NCBI RefSeq assembly: GCF_900143055.1
Contig: NZ_FRCW01000007.1
Coordinates: 148,188 to 212,187, forward strand
From: Fibrobacter sp. UWR3
Lineage (GTDB): Bacteria > Fibrobacterota > Fibrobacteria > Fibrobacterales > Fibrobacteraceae
Length of the DNA stretch: 64,000 bases
Direction: 5' to 3'
The position numbers and the translations under genes were made by a program. Under the pieces are notes generated by a model. That model was not told the origin of the DNA. It did no database searches and was given only the letters and a program-made list of their open reading frames with translations. This document shows positions 31,155-41,500 of the stretch, one piece after another (the first letter of the stretch is position 1; every line of letters starts with the position of its first letter).

Positions 31155-32414
31155 ATGAATTATTCCATCCCCCAAGAAGTTTTCGTGAAGGCTGCCGAAC
31201 AGTACGGCACCCCCCTCTGGCTCTATGACCGCGCGACGATTGAAAAGCGCGTGAAAGAGGTCCAGGTTTTCGACACCGTGCGTTTTGCCCAGAAGGCTTG
31301 CCCGAACCTCTCCATCGTAGCGCTGGTGCGCAAGCTCGGTGGCGTGGTGGATGCAGTCTCTGCAGGCGAAATCGTGCGCGCGTTGAAGGCGGGTTTCAAG
31401 GGTGGTCAGCAGAAGGGCAAGGCTCCCGAAATTGTCTACACCGCAGATATCTTCGACCGCGACGCGCTTGAACTCGTGAAGAAGTACGACATCGCGGTGA
31501 ACGTGGGTTCGCCCGACATGATTCAGCAGCTTGCCGATTTCGGCGTGAAGTCGGAACTTACGCTCCGTGTGAACCCGGGCTTTGGTCACGGGCATTCGAG
31601 CAAGGTGAATACCGGTGGCCCGCTCAGCAAGCACGGCGTGTGGCACGAACAGATCAAGGACTGTGTCAAGCTCGCGCAGGCAAACGGGATGTGGATTACA
31701 GGGCTCCACATGCACATCGGTTCCGGCTCCGACTTCGAACACCTCTCGCAGGTTTGCGACGCGATGGTCGATGCTAGCCGCCGCCTGGGCTCTCATTTGC
31801 GCACCATCAGTGCAGGGGGCGGCCTCCCGATTCCGTACCACGAAGAAGACAAGGACAACCGCATCGACATGCAGGCCTACTACGACCTGTGGGACAAGGC
31901 CCGCAAGAACATCCAGCAGAGCATCGGCCACGAGGTTCACCTGGAAGTCGAACCCGGTCGCTATCTGGTGGCCGAAAGCGGTTACCTGATGGCCGAAATC
32001 CGCGCCGTCAAAAAACAGGGCGACAATTTATTCTACCTGCTTGACGCCGGCTTTACCGACCTGGTGCGCCCGAGCTTTTACGGCAGCTATCACGGCATTT
32101 CCATCATCGCCCGCGACGGTCGCGAAATGAACGAGATGGTCGATGCCGTCGTGGCAGGCCCGCTCTGCGAATCCGGTGACGTGTTCACGCAGGAAGAAGG
32201 TGGCTTCGTGGTGACCCGCAAGCTCCCGAAGGCGAAGGTCGGCGACCTTTTGATTCTCCATGACGCAGGCGCCTACGGTGCAGCCATGAGCAGCAACTAC
32301 AACAGCCGCCGCTACGCTGCCGAGACCATGTACACGAACGGCGAGCTCAAGGTCATCCGCGAAAGGCAGACTTTCGAACAGCTGTTGCAGAACGACCGCG
32401 TTATTGACCTATAG
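31155..32414 (+). CDS. lysA: Diaminopimelate decarboxylase
   Basis: This 419-residue PLP enzyme makes lysine from meso-diaminopimelate. It follows the E. coli LysA type: VRFAQKACPN carries the PLP lysine and DAVSAGEIVRALKAGF follows. LHMHIGSGSDF, SAGGGLPIPY, EVEPGRYLV and CESGDVF complete the pattern. The start is ATG 31155, because 31110 would overlap the previous gene. TATCTTT ends 6 nt before the ATG and no ribosome binding site is present. An intrinsic terminator follows. Confidence 0.95.
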   Translation: MNYSIPQEVFVKAAEQYGTPLWLYDRATIEKRVKEVQVFDTVRFAQKACPNLSIVALVRKLGGVVDAVSAGEIVRALKAGFKGGQQKGKAPEIVYTADIFDRDALELVKKYDIAVNVGSPDMIQQLADFGVKSELTLRVNPGFGHGHSSKVNTGGPLSKHGVWHEQIKDCVKLAQANGMWITGLHMHIGSGSDFEHLSQVCDAMVDASRRLGSHLRTISAGGGLPIPYHEEDKDNRIDMQAYYDLWDKARKNIQQSIGHEVHLEVEPGRYLVAESGYLMAEIRAVKKQGDNLFYLLDAGFTDLVRPSFYGSYHGISIIARDGREMNEMVDAVVAGPLCESGDVFTQEEGGFVVTRKLPKAKVGDLLILHDAGAYGAAMSSNYNSRRYAAETMYTNGELKVIRERQTFEQLLQNDRVIDL

Positions 32415-32446
32415 TTCTGTAAATTTTCTAAATAAATTTTCTTATA

Positions 32447-32472
32447 AAAAAAGCGGAATTCTCCGCTTTTCT
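32447..32472 (+). terminator. Terminator of lysA
   Basis: AAAAGCGGA (32449-32457) pairs with TCCGCTTTT (32462-32470) around ATTC, with T-rich sequence after it. Confidence 0.85.
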
Positions 32473-32601
32473 TTTATTTCAGGCTATTTTGTATCATACA
32501 AAAGTAAATTTTTGTGATATTGTTAAAAATTAGACGTTATTTGGCGTTTTTGTATCTATCATCACGCCATTTTCAGCAACGAGCGTATATATTCCTAGTA
32601 T

Positions 32602-33435
32602 ATGGATTCCGTAATCACATACCAGGACTATCATGCCTTCATGCGCGACTGGTTCAGCGACAAAAAAACGCATACGGCGATGACGTGGCGCGAGTTCTCG
32701 AAACTTGCGGGCTTCCGCTCGCCGGTTTACCTGAAGCTGGTATGTGAGGGAAAGTCTGGGCTTCGCGGGCCCGGAATCTTGCGTGTTGCGCACGCCATGG
32801 GGCTGGACGGTTTCGAACTTGCGTATTTCAGGTCGCTTGTGGCGTTCAACCAGGCGAGGCGCGAAGCCATAAGGCAGAAGCATTTCGAAGAGATGCAGGC
32901 TTTATCTAAGGCGCACTGCGTCAATGTGCTTGGGCAGAAATCCATGGGGTATTTCGAATCGTGGCTGAACCCCGTGCTCAGGGAGCTGGTGCCCCACATG
33001 CCCGGCAAAAAGCCGAAGCAGGTGGCGGTACAGTGCATGCCGAAAATCACCGCGAAGCAGGTGTCTGCGACTATAGAGTACCTGACGGCTATGGGGCTCC
33101 TGAAAAAGTCCGGCAAGAATAAGTTTGAACAAACTAACAAGACGGTTTCTACGGGCAAGATGGATTTTGTGCCTCTCGCGGTACAGCAGATGCACCTGCA
33201 GATGGGAGCCTTCGCGCTTGACGCTATCAAGAACGTGCCGCTTTCCGAGCGCTCTGTTTCGGGCCTTACGCTAGGGCTCACGCAGAAGTCGTTCCAGAAG
33301 ATAGTGAAGGAACTCGCGGATTTTAGAAGGCGTATTATCGCCATCGCTACCGAAGACGACGACATGGAACGCGTCTATCGACTGAACTTGCAACTTTTCC
33401 CGCTCACGTGGAGCGTGAAGCCGAAGAAGGATTAA
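32602..33435 (+). CDS. TIGR02147-family protein coupled to a lipoprotein (second copy)
   Basis: The product has 277 residues and is clearly a paralogue of the protein at 22250-23107. It opens SVITYQDYHAFMRDWF-like, then MTWREFSKLAGFRSPVYLK. The middle has MGLLKKSGKNKFEQTNKTV and the end RVYRLNLQLFPLTW. The helix-turn-helix-like segment suggests a regulator; the family function is not established. TATATT ends 8 nt before the ATG. The downstream lipoprotein begins 5 nt after its stop, repeating the gene pairing seen at 20-23 kb. Confidence 0.85.
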   Translation: MDSVITYQDYHAFMRDWFSDKKTHTAMTWREFSKLAGFRSPVYLKLVCEGKSGLRGPGILRVAHAMGLDGFELAYFRSLVAFNQARREAIRQKHFEEMQALSKAHCVNVLGQKSMGYFESWLNPVLRELVPHMPGKKPKQVAVQCMPKITAKQVSATIEYLTAMGLLKKSGKNKFEQTNKTVSTGKMDFVPLAVQQMHLQMGAFALDAIKNVPLSERSVSGLTLGLTQKSFQKIVKELADFRRRIIAIATEDDDMERVYRLNLQLFPLTWSVKPKKD

Positions 33436-33440
33436 ACTTT

Positions 33441-35189
33441 ATGAAGAAGTTTTTTGAAATAGCCTGTTACACTGCCCTTGCGTTTACCGCGTTCGGATTG
33501 GGCGCATGCTCCTCCGACGATAAAGACAAGCATACGGGCGGTGCTACCGAAGAGACGCAGATTGCCATCGAGGACAAGACCATTGCGGGCGTGTCCGAGA
33601 AGGGGCCTTTCGTGAAGGGTTCTGCGGTAAGGCTCTACGAACTGAACGTGGATAACTTGGGGCAGACCGGTCGTGCCTTTACGGGAAAGATTGCGAGCGA
33701 TCGCGGTGACTTCCGCTTCACGCATCTCAATCTGGAAGCGCAGTATGTGTTGCTGGAGGCAAACGGTTTCTACCGCAACGAGGTGAGCGGCAAGAATTCA
33801 GTGGCATCCATCTCGCTCAATGCGCTGGTGGACGTATCCGACAGGGAGACGGCGAACATCAACCTGCTCACGCACCTTGCCTACGAACGCATGCAGCACC
33901 TGGTAGATGACGGTTCCTCCGTGGCCGAGGCGAAAAAACAGGCGGAACAGGAAATCCTCAAGGCGTTCCAAGTCGCAGATGAATCAATCGAGGGGTTCGA
34001 AGGCCTGTCTATATTTGAGTCCGGCAAGGGGAACGCGGTCCTGCTCGCCATCAGCATTCTTATGCAGGGAGAACTTTCCGAGGCGGAATTTTCGGAGAGA
34101 CTTGCGGATTTTGCATACGACATCGAGAATGACGGCGTGTGGGACGACAGCGTGACTGCGACGAAGATTGCGGACTGGGCAAGCGCACGGAGTGAGGGGG
34201 ACTACTATGCCTCCATTCGCAAGAACATGGAGGACTGGGAACTCTCCGATACGATTCCGGAATTCGAGAAGTCGGTTGACAAGTTCTGGTGGGAAAACTA
34301 CGGACTCGGCGATTGCGACAAGAAGGCTGAAGGCGAATTGAAGGAAAACATGAACAGCATGAGCGAACTTGCACATGCGACATTCAGGTGCAAGGATGGC
34401 CGCTGGCTCAAAAAAGTCTATGATGATTGGACACCTTATACGGACTCGGCGGACGGAGGTGTCTCCGCTATTTCGTATAGGAACGCTGGCGATACCATCA
34501 AGGCGACGTTTGATATCGGGAAAAAGATAGGTTACGACTATGCGGGCTTGGGCTATTGGCTGAACGAGCGCGGTGAACCGGAGGACTATTCTGATTGCGA
34601 AGTCATAAAATACTCCTACAAGGGGAACGGCCACAAGTTTGTCGTGGGATCGCCCTTGGGTGGCGAAGATGGCGACTACTACATGTATATTACGGACAGT
34701 GATGAGTGGAAAACTGTCTATATTCCCTGGGATTACTTGCAATACGAATGTTGGGGCCGTGTTTGCGGCGAAGGAACTATCGAAGGGGTCAACGGGCAGG
34801 TGACGAACTTTACCTGGCACTTCGAGCAAACGGGTTCTATCGAGATTGTGGGAATCGGTTGCATAGATAGAAAGGGATACCTTGAAGCTGAAAAGCTCGA
34901 GGAGCCTTGTGAAACAGGCGAGATGAAAATAGCTGCCGCCAGCGAGAGGATGGTTCTTTGCACGGATAAGGTGTGGAAGCCTGCCAGGTGTGGTGACGAA
35001 GGGACAGAAGGCAAGGTTCTGGAAGATCAGATCTGCCTTGGTTCCAATTGGTATGAGAAGGACTGCGACAAGTACTTGGAACAGAATCCGGATGGAAGCA
35101 TGCCCGATGGATATTGCTGCACTGAAGGTGAATGGACCAGCATGATCCTTGCAGAAGATGAAAAGAGCTATATCTGCCCGGAAAAGTGA
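33441..35189 (+). CDS. Large lipoprotein with carboxypeptidase-regulatory-like and beta-sandwich regions
   Basis: The product has 582 residues and its lipobox is LGACSS. Residues about 45-130 (AGVSEKGPFVKGSAVRLYEL, GDFRFTHLNLEAQYVLLEA) look like a carboxypeptidase-regulatory or transthyretin-like domain. A helical region follows, then a beta-rich domain around residues 340-460 (SYRNAGDTIKATFDIGKK, WKTVYIPWDYLQYECWG) resembling a galactose-binding fold. The C terminus repeats CxxGxW-type units as in the 687-residue FISUMP lipoprotein. Position after a TIGR02147 gene mirrors that locus. A carbohydrate-binding surface role is plausible but unproven. Confidence 0.7.
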   Translation: MKKFFEIACYTALAFTAFGLGACSSDDKDKHTGGATEETQIAIEDKTIAGVSEKGPFVKGSAVRLYELNVDNLGQTGRAFTGKIASDRGDFRFTHLNLEAQYVLLEANGFYRNEVSGKNSVASISLNALVDVSDRETANINLLTHLAYERMQHLVDDGSSVAEAKKQAEQEILKAFQVADESIEGFEGLSIFESGKGNAVLLAISILMQGELSEAEFSERLADFAYDIENDGVWDDSVTATKIADWASARSEGDYYASIRKNMEDWELSDTIPEFEKSVDKFWWENYGLGDCDKKAEGELKENMNSMSELAHATFRCKDGRWLKKVYDDWTPYTDSADGGVSAISYRNAGDTIKATFDIGKKIGYDYAGLGYWLNERGEPEDYSDCEVIKYSYKGNGHKFVVGSPLGGEDGDYYMYITDSDEWKTVYIPWDYLQYECWGRVCGEGTIEGVNGQVTNFTWHFEQTGSIEIVGIGCIDRKGYLEAEKLEEPCETGEMKIAAASERMVLCTDKVWKPARCGDEGTEGKVLEDQICLGSNWYEKDCDKYLEQNPDGSMPDGYCCTEGEWTSMILAEDEKSYICPEK

Positions 35190-35239
35190 AGGGGCTTAAT
35201 ACAAGGACATGAAGAAAATCGATGAAAGTCTAACTTCGT

Positions 35240-35268
35240 TTAACATTTTGTATATTACAAAATGTTAA
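35240..35268. promoter_or_regulatory. 13-nt perfect inverted repeat at the left edge of the accessory region
   Basis: TTAACATTTTGTA (35240-35252) and TACAAAATGTTAA (35256-35268) flank TAT. A GTCGAGTCGAC palindrome follows closely. It may be an operator, a terminator hairpin or a recombination site. Confidence 0.55.
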
Positions 35269-35321
35269 TTGGGTGTGTCGAGTCGACAAAAGGTGTGGGG
35301 AATGGTCAAGGCTGTACCGGC

Positions 35322-35600
35322 TCATTTCCCCAGGTAGTATTCCTTTACAAGTGCGTCCCAGGCGGAGGCTCCTTCCTCGATTTTAATGCTCCTGATGGTG
35401 TCGATGACAAAATCCATGCCGTAATCATCGATGAATGGGTAGACGGAAAATTTGATATTCTTCCGGACCTCGTCAATGGGCGGATTGCAGCGTGCTCCAC
35501 AGAAGGGGCAGTACTGTATTGTCTTTGCAAGAAACTTGGGGAGTTCGGTTTCAACTTGGCATTTGCCGCAGACGAATGTGGTGGTTTCAGATTTTGCCAT
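35322..35600 (-). CDS. Small zinc-ribbon protein
   Basis: The product has 92 residues. CGKC and CPFCGARC, spaced by about 25 residues, form a treble-clef or zinc-ribbon pair. A C-terminal helical segment (DFVIDTIRSIKIEEGASAWDALVKEYY) follows. TAGGATACCC precedes the ATG and a TATATTT box lies upstream of that. An antisense open frame at 35262-35654 has no such features and is rejected. No family is recognised. It sits at the boundary of the AT-rich cluster. Confidence 0.65.
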   Translation of the reverse strand: MAKSETTTFVCGKCQVETELPKFLAKTIQYCPFCGARCNPPIDEVRKNIKFSVYPFIDDYGMDFVIDTIRSIKIEEGASAWDALVKEYYLGK

Positions 35601-35664
35601 AGGGTATCCTATTTAAGCAAATATACTCTTGACGAAATCTTCTCCACAGGTTGAAAATTTCGAG

Positions 35665-35725
35665 GTTCCAGAAAGTGGAACTTTGGGAAAAATTTTTCAT
35701 TTACGTTGATATTCCAAGTTGGAAT
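35665..35725. promoter_or_regulatory. Two TTCCA/TGGAA palindromes upstream of the dynamin cluster
   Basis: GTTCCA-GAAAG-TGGAAC (35665-35681) and ATTCCA-AGT-TGGAAT (35711-35725) are similar operator-like palindromes. They lie 54-114 bp before the TATATT box (35779-35784) that probably starts the cluster's transcript. Confidence 0.5.
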
Positions 35726-35865
35726 AATAGACGCTCTTTTTTTTTCAGTAGAACTGTCAAAAAAAATATTTTTTCTGTTATATTAGAAAACAAACCTTAA
35801 CCTTCAACTATACAGAGATTCGAATTTAAAGCGAAAACCTGCTTGTTTTTTTTAAGGAAACACCT

Positions 35866-37911
35866 ATGATAACGAGTTATAAAAAAGCAAAAGATGATGT
35901 CTTGACCTGCTATAATGAATTTCTTCAGGTCGCAAATCAAGTCAATGGAATAAAAGATGATCGTTCCTTACAAATTCTTGCAGAACAAGCAAAAAAAATA
36001 AAAGAAGACAAATTTTGCTTAATGATTGCAGGTGAAGCGAAGAGCGGAAAGTCAACTTTTATAAATGCATATCTTGGTGTTGAAATTCTACCAATGGATG
36101 TTAGACAATGCACAAGTTCAGTTGTAGAGATTCGTTATGGTGAAGAATTTGTCTTGTATGCTAAATTTGCGGATGGACGAGAGCGGGAATATCGTGGAGA
36201 AGATACCATAAAAGATTTTCTCGTTGCAAATGCTGCTTTAGATGATGAATATAGGGATATTCCTGTAACAACGATTAATAATGAAATTATTGTTAAGTAT
36301 AAGGACAAAAGAATTCCTGAAGAAATTATAAGAGATCTTTTAAAGGGTGTGGAACGAGAAAATATTCATAGATTGCCCCGAGATGAATATGAAAAGAGGA
36401 TAAGAACGTACATCAAAAAGAAACAGCCTGATTGGAAGAATGTGGTTGAAAAGATTGAAATTCAATACCCCTTTGAAGATAAAAGTATGAGGGGCGTTAG
36501 AATCATTGATTCTCCGGGTGTAAATGCTGCAGGACGAGTTGGAAATGTTACGGCGGCATATATTGAGTCTGCTGATGCAATCATGTTTTTGCGACCTATT
36601 ACTGGAGTTGCTATTGAAGCTGAGAGTTTTAAAGAATTTTTAGAGTCTAAAAGTGTTGACCGAAATAAAAATGCAATGTTTTTAATTTTGACGCGCGCTG
36701 CTGCGGAGTCTAATGAGACCATTGAAAGGGCTCGTGATGAATTTGTTAATATGTTTGGAGTTCAGAAGGCTGAAACTCGCCGTGGAATAGTGAATGAACA
36801 GATTATTTCTGTAGATAGTAAAGCCGAATTATACCATAACTCTTTTCAAAATTTATCTACAGAAGAAATTAAAGCTCAGATGAAAAATCTGACGGCAGAA
36901 AAAAGAATAGAGCCTTTTTTGACAGCGGCATGGTTTAATGCGGAAGGAGAGAAAGAAGCGTTTCTTCGTGAGCTAAAAAAATATTCCAATTTTGATAAAA
37001 TTGATCAGTCTTTAAATCGTTTTGGACGAAAGGCTCAGTTTCTTGCTTTAAGTGAATTTCTGGGAAGAATTTTGAAAATGTACGCGAAGATTGCGGCGAA
37101 TCTAAGAGAAGAAATTGAAAACTATAAATTGAAGGCTAAAAATCCTGCGAAATTAGCGGTTAAAGTCGAGGAAACAAAAGCGGCTCTTACTGATATAGAA
37201 AATAAAATGAACGAGACTGTAGATAATATTGCTGCAAAATATGCTGGGTCTAAAACTAATGGGATTATCGCAAAGACTGCAGAAAAAGTGATGAATGCTT
37301 ATCTTGAAGAAATTGAATGCATTGAAGGTGAGGGTGACTCCAGCTTGGACAAATTGGAAAAAATTTCGTATTGTCAGGTTGACAAGTTTGTTGAATTTGA
37401 AGATGATTTGCAAAAAAAAGTCGTTGCTGAGTGTAATGAGGCTCTAGTTGCGCTCAGTGATAAAAATTCTATAGAGTTTGTAACATTGGAGCCTGATTTT
37501 TCGAAAGAAGTTGTTGATGAAATTAAAACTTCTATGCGTGATGAAGCTAAAGAGACTGAAAGCTATACAGAAGGGGTTACGTTTAAAAAAACTCGTTATA
37601 GATCAGTTTTTTCGCAGCATAAGTTTTATCATCTTGTGAAGAATAGTATTCTCGAAAGAATGGATGGTATAAAACAACAGGCGGTAAAAGATCTTCGTTC
37701 TTTTGTTCGACATACTGTTATTGCGTATACCAAAGAACTTGCAAGGAATGCTGATGCTAAGAGGGATGAATTGACAAGGATAAAAAAAGAAAAGAAAACT
37801 GCTGATGAAATAGCAATTATTCTAAATGAACTGAACGGACTCCTTGGGGTAATAAATCCGAATGAGAACCTTGTTAAAGAACTAAAAGGAGGAATTGATG
37901 GAAATGTGTAA
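35866..37911 (+). CDS. Dynamin-like GTPase
   Basis: The product has 681 residues. The P-loop is GEAKSGKSTFINAYLG (residues about 57-72). The switch threonine lies in DVRQCTSSVVEIRYG and the G3 motif is IIDSPGVN. The G4 motif is degenerate (LILTRAAAES). A long helical region (residues about 400-681, with NYKLKAKNPAKLAVKVEETK and similar) forms the expected stalk. Bacterial dynamin-like proteins bend or fuse membranes, and some protect against phage or aid toxin release (LeoA). AAGGAAACACCT precedes the ATG. It is the first gene of an AT-rich five-gene cluster and overlaps the next gene by 14 nt. Confidence 0.85.
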   Translation: MITSYKKAKDDVLTCYNEFLQVANQVNGIKDDRSLQILAEQAKKIKEDKFCLMIAGEAKSGKSTFINAYLGVEILPMDVRQCTSSVVEIRYGEEFVLYAKFADGREREYRGEDTIKDFLVANAALDDEYRDIPVTTINNEIIVKYKDKRIPEEIIRDLLKGVERENIHRLPRDEYEKRIRTYIKKKQPDWKNVVEKIEIQYPFEDKSMRGVRIIDSPGVNAAGRVGNVTAAYIESADAIMFLRPITGVAIEAESFKEFLESKSVDRNKNAMFLILTRAAAESNETIERARDEFVNMFGVQKAETRRGIVNEQIISVDSKAELYHNSFQNLSTEEIKAQMKNLTAEKRIEPFLTAAWFNAEGEKEAFLRELKKYSNFDKIDQSLNRFGRKAQFLALSEFLGRILKMYAKIAANLREEIENYKLKAKNPAKLAVKVEETKAALTDIENKMNETVDNIAAKYAGSKTNGIIAKTAEKVMNAYLEEIECIEGEGDSSLDKLEKISYCQVDKFVEFEDDLQKKVVAECNEALVALSDKNSIEFVTLEPDFSKEVVDEIKTSMRDEAKETESYTEGVTFKKTRYRSVFSQHKFYHLVKNSILERMDGIKQQAVKDLRSFVRHTVIAYTKELARNADAKRDELTRIKKEKKTADEIAIILNELNGLLGVINPNENLVKELKGGIDGNV

Positions 37912-38530
37912 CGCAGAAATAAAAAAACAAGTAGAGAAGATGTTTTGTGACCTGCATTCTAAATCAGACGATATCGTGGCGATGTCTTCTGTATATAAGA
38001 GTGCGTTGGATAGAATAATGAAACTAGTTTCTTCACGGATAGCTGCAGAAAGTGAAGGGTATATTGTTGATATGTACACCGCCTTGGTCGAACAGATTAA
38101 ACAGGAATCTTTTTTTCAAGATCCGAATCATTTGAATGCTTTCTATAGGTTGAATTTAAGGGAAAAACTAAATGACAAATATCATTTTGAAATTGATTCC
38201 TTGGATGCATTTCAGAAGGGCATTGATTATAAAGAAATTAATCAGTTGTACGTCTCGCTGGGAACTGCTGCGGGAACACTTGCCGTGGGTGGAATTCTTA
38301 AATTTGCGATATCAGGTGTTGTAAATATTCCGTTTGCTGTGATTGTTGCTGGTGCGGCAACTGTTGCTTGTTCGTCATATTTCAAAATAGTTCCTTCTCG
38401 AAATAAAGCAGCCTTTAAAAAGGCTGTGGATAATTTTTTATTAGATATGGAAAGTGATATATTGAATTGGCTCGCTGATGTTGAAAACTTCTTTGAAAGT
38501 CAAGTCAAAACATTGTATTCGCAAGACTAA
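37898..38530 (+). CDS. Membrane-hairpin partner of the dynamin-like GTPase
   Basis: The product has 210 residues. Helical ends surround a central hydrophobic hairpin (SLGTAAGTLAVGGILKFAIS, then GVVNIPFAVIVAGAATVACS) of about 45 residues. It could insert into a membrane, as the small partner proteins of bacterial dynamin operons do. The start is ATG 37898 with AAAGGAGG just upstream; TTG 37895 is also in frame. Overlap with the GTPase gene implies equal amounts and probably a complex. No named family recognised. Confidence 0.7.
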   Translation: MEMCNAEIKKQVEKMFCDLHSKSDDIVAMSSVYKSALDRIMKLVSSRIAAESEGYIVDMYTALVEQIKQESFFQDPNHLNAFYRLNLREKLNDKYHFEIDSLDAFQKGIDYKEINQLYVSLGTAAGTLAVGGILKFAISGVVNIPFAVIVAGAATVACSSYFKIVPSRNKAAFKKAVDNFLLDMESDILNWLADVENFFESQVKTLYSQD

Positions 38531-38550
38531 TTTATGCAGAGTGATTAAAA

Positions 38551-41500
38551 ATGTTGAGAAAAGGTTCATCAGAAGATATGGCAAATCCAGAGAATTTGAA
38601 AAGACAATTTGAAGAAGATACGGCTAATGTTGCTGAACAGACTGTGTTGTTTTTGCAAACAATGCATCCCGCTTATATGGTGTCATCGTCTAAGGATGAA
38701 CTGAAAAGAATATCGTATTCGGATTCAAATGTTATCTTAGATGCTTTTACTTATTACAGAATTGCAAGTTGTTCTGTTGAGAATATTGATGATTTATATT
38801 TGTATCTAAATGAAAAAATGGTCAATGTTTTTACAGCTTTATATTCTTTTGAGAAGCCTGTTCTTTATGGAATAATTTCATATGAAGGTCAGGCTAATCT
38901 TGTTATTGGTATTTATGACGATGCTGATGAAGATTACAAAATAAGAAACATTGTAGAAGGGCTTCTTAATGGCATAGAATTGAATCCGTATGTGCCATCT
39001 TTCTCAAAACGAAAGGAATGCGAAAAAAATGTTGGTTTTATTTCTGCAATTCCTTCTGTAAAAATTGGCGAGGAAAAGCCGAAATTTAGCATATCTGCAT
39101 TGATGAAAAGCCTTAATGGTCAGAATTATACAATGTTGTTTGTTGCTAGACCCATTTTACAAGATACTATTTCTCATAAATATGGTGAAATTATCAATAT
39201 CAGAGATGCTTGCTTTGCCGTCAGCAAAAGGAATGTTTCTCGTCAACGCGGTTTTACGCGTACGGAAGGTGAAACTAATGGAAAAACGATTACCGATTCG
39301 CATACTGTTGGAAAATCGAGTTCTACAAGCAGAAATGTGGGGCTGAGTTTTGTTCTGTCTGCTGGTAAATCGTGGAGTAGCTCACAAAGTTCATCCGATA
39401 GTCATTCTGTCTCGCAAACCTATAGTAAGTCAATTTCTGAGGCTGTTAATCGAACTGAGGGGATTTCCTCAGAGGTGCAAAATGGATTTGCTTTGGAAAT
39501 GATGGAATATGCGAATAAAGCGATAGAACGGTTGAAGCAAGGTAGATCAAACGGAATGTGGGAAACCGTAATTTCTTATTCCGCGGAATCACCTTTTGTT
39601 GCTGGGGTCATTAAAGCCTGTATTTCAGGAGAAATTGCTAAACCGAATCCGGACATATTACCTTTAGTTTCACGAGAATATCTTCTATCAAAAGAAGAAG
39701 CGCGGAAGAATTCTTTAATTCTTCCTAAAATAATCAAGGGCGAAAAAGAATGCTCTTCTTTATGTACTGCGTTGACATCTGAAGAATTGGGTATGATTTG
39801 CTCAATACCAACAGAATCAGTTCCTGATTTTGAATTGAAAAAAAGTAAGGTATATCCGATTGTTTCCGATAGAATTGAAGGTGTTTGCTTGGGAACTTTA
39901 GCGGATGGATGCAAAGTTTTTAATCATATGCCTTTTTCTTTATCGCATGAGGATTTGGCAAAACATACATTTGTTTGCGGAATTACGGGGAGTGGCAAAA
40001 CAACAACCGTAAAAAGAATTCTTCGTGAAGCAAATGTCCCGTTCTTGGTTATAGAATCTGCTAAAAAAGAATATCGAAATATAAAGTTGCAAGATGGTAA
40101 TCATCCTCGGGTTTATACCTTAGGAAAACCTGAGATTAATTGTCCTCGAATTAATCCTTTTTATATTCAATGTGGTATTAGTCCACAAATGCATATAGAT
40201 TTTCTGAAGGATTTGTTTAGCGCTTCATTTTCTTTTTATGGCCCGATGCCGTATATTTTGGAAAAATGTTTGCATCTAATATATCAGAAAAAAGGTTGGA
40301 ATTTGACATTGGGTTTTCACCCATATCTTGTGAATAGGAATAAATCAGCAGATTTGTTCGATGCTGACTATATGCGTGATAAGTATAATTTGTCTGCGCA
40401 TAAATATTTGTTTCCGACTATGCAGGACTTGAAAGATGAAATAAAAAGATATATTGAAGATGAACTACAGTATGATGGTGATGTTGCTGGAAATGTAAAG
40501 ACTGCCATTTTGACTAGGCTTGAAAATCTTTGCTCTGGCCCTAAGGGGTATATGTTTAATACGAGTGAATATGCTAATATGGAAACTCTGTTAAATGAAA
40601 ATGCTGTTTTTGAGCTAGAAGGGCTAGCAGATGATGCTGATAAAGCTTTCTGTGTTGGCTTATTAGTTGTTCTAATAAATGAATACAGACAGGTAAATAA
40701 AGAAATAAACGGATCAAGAAAAAAATTAAACCATTTGCTTGTGATTGAAGAAGCTCACCGTTTGTTGAAAAATGTTGAAACAGAACGAATCTCAGAGGAT
40801 ATGGGGAATCCTAAGGGAAAAGCTGTTGAACATTTTAGCAACATGATTGCGGAGATGCGGTCGTATGGGCAAGGGGTTATTGTTGCAGAACAAATTCCAA
40901 CGAAACTTGCTCCAGATATAATAAAAAATTCATCAAATAAAATAATACAACGACTAGTTGCAGCAGACGATCAGTGTGTGGTTGCAAATACTATTGGAAT
41001 GACAGAAAAGGAAAGTATATATATTGGAAATTTGGCGACGGGTCAAGCTTTGTGCCATAAAGAGGGCATGTCTTTACCTGTGAATGTTGCTATCAATCCT
41101 ATTGATGAAGTCATTGTCTCTGATGGAATGCTGTATGGCAAAGATGTTGCTGGTCGATTGCATCGAATTAATGTAAGTATGGCTAAGGAATGTGTTGCAG
41201 AAAAATTAGATTTATTATCATTGCAATTATTAAATTCGATCTTGATTCAAGAATATGATATTGTTAAAGAAAGTATAGTGACTCTCCGAAAAAAATGTCA
41301 AACATATTTGGTAAAAAACAATGTTGATTTTATTCTTTGCGAAAATGAGAATGCGATATATGCAGAATTATTTTCGGAAGGCATTGCCAAATATTTGATG
41401 AATGGAGTATATAGTGTCAAGTCGTTGATTGGTGATGAAATGATGGATGTATTAAATGAACTGCTAGAGAATCCGCAATTATCTGTATTAGAGCGATTGA

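Noticed and set aside
35262..35654. Plus-strand 130-codon frame
   Set aside because: It lies opposite the zinc-ribbon gene, which has two CxxC pairs, a ribosome binding site and a promoter box.
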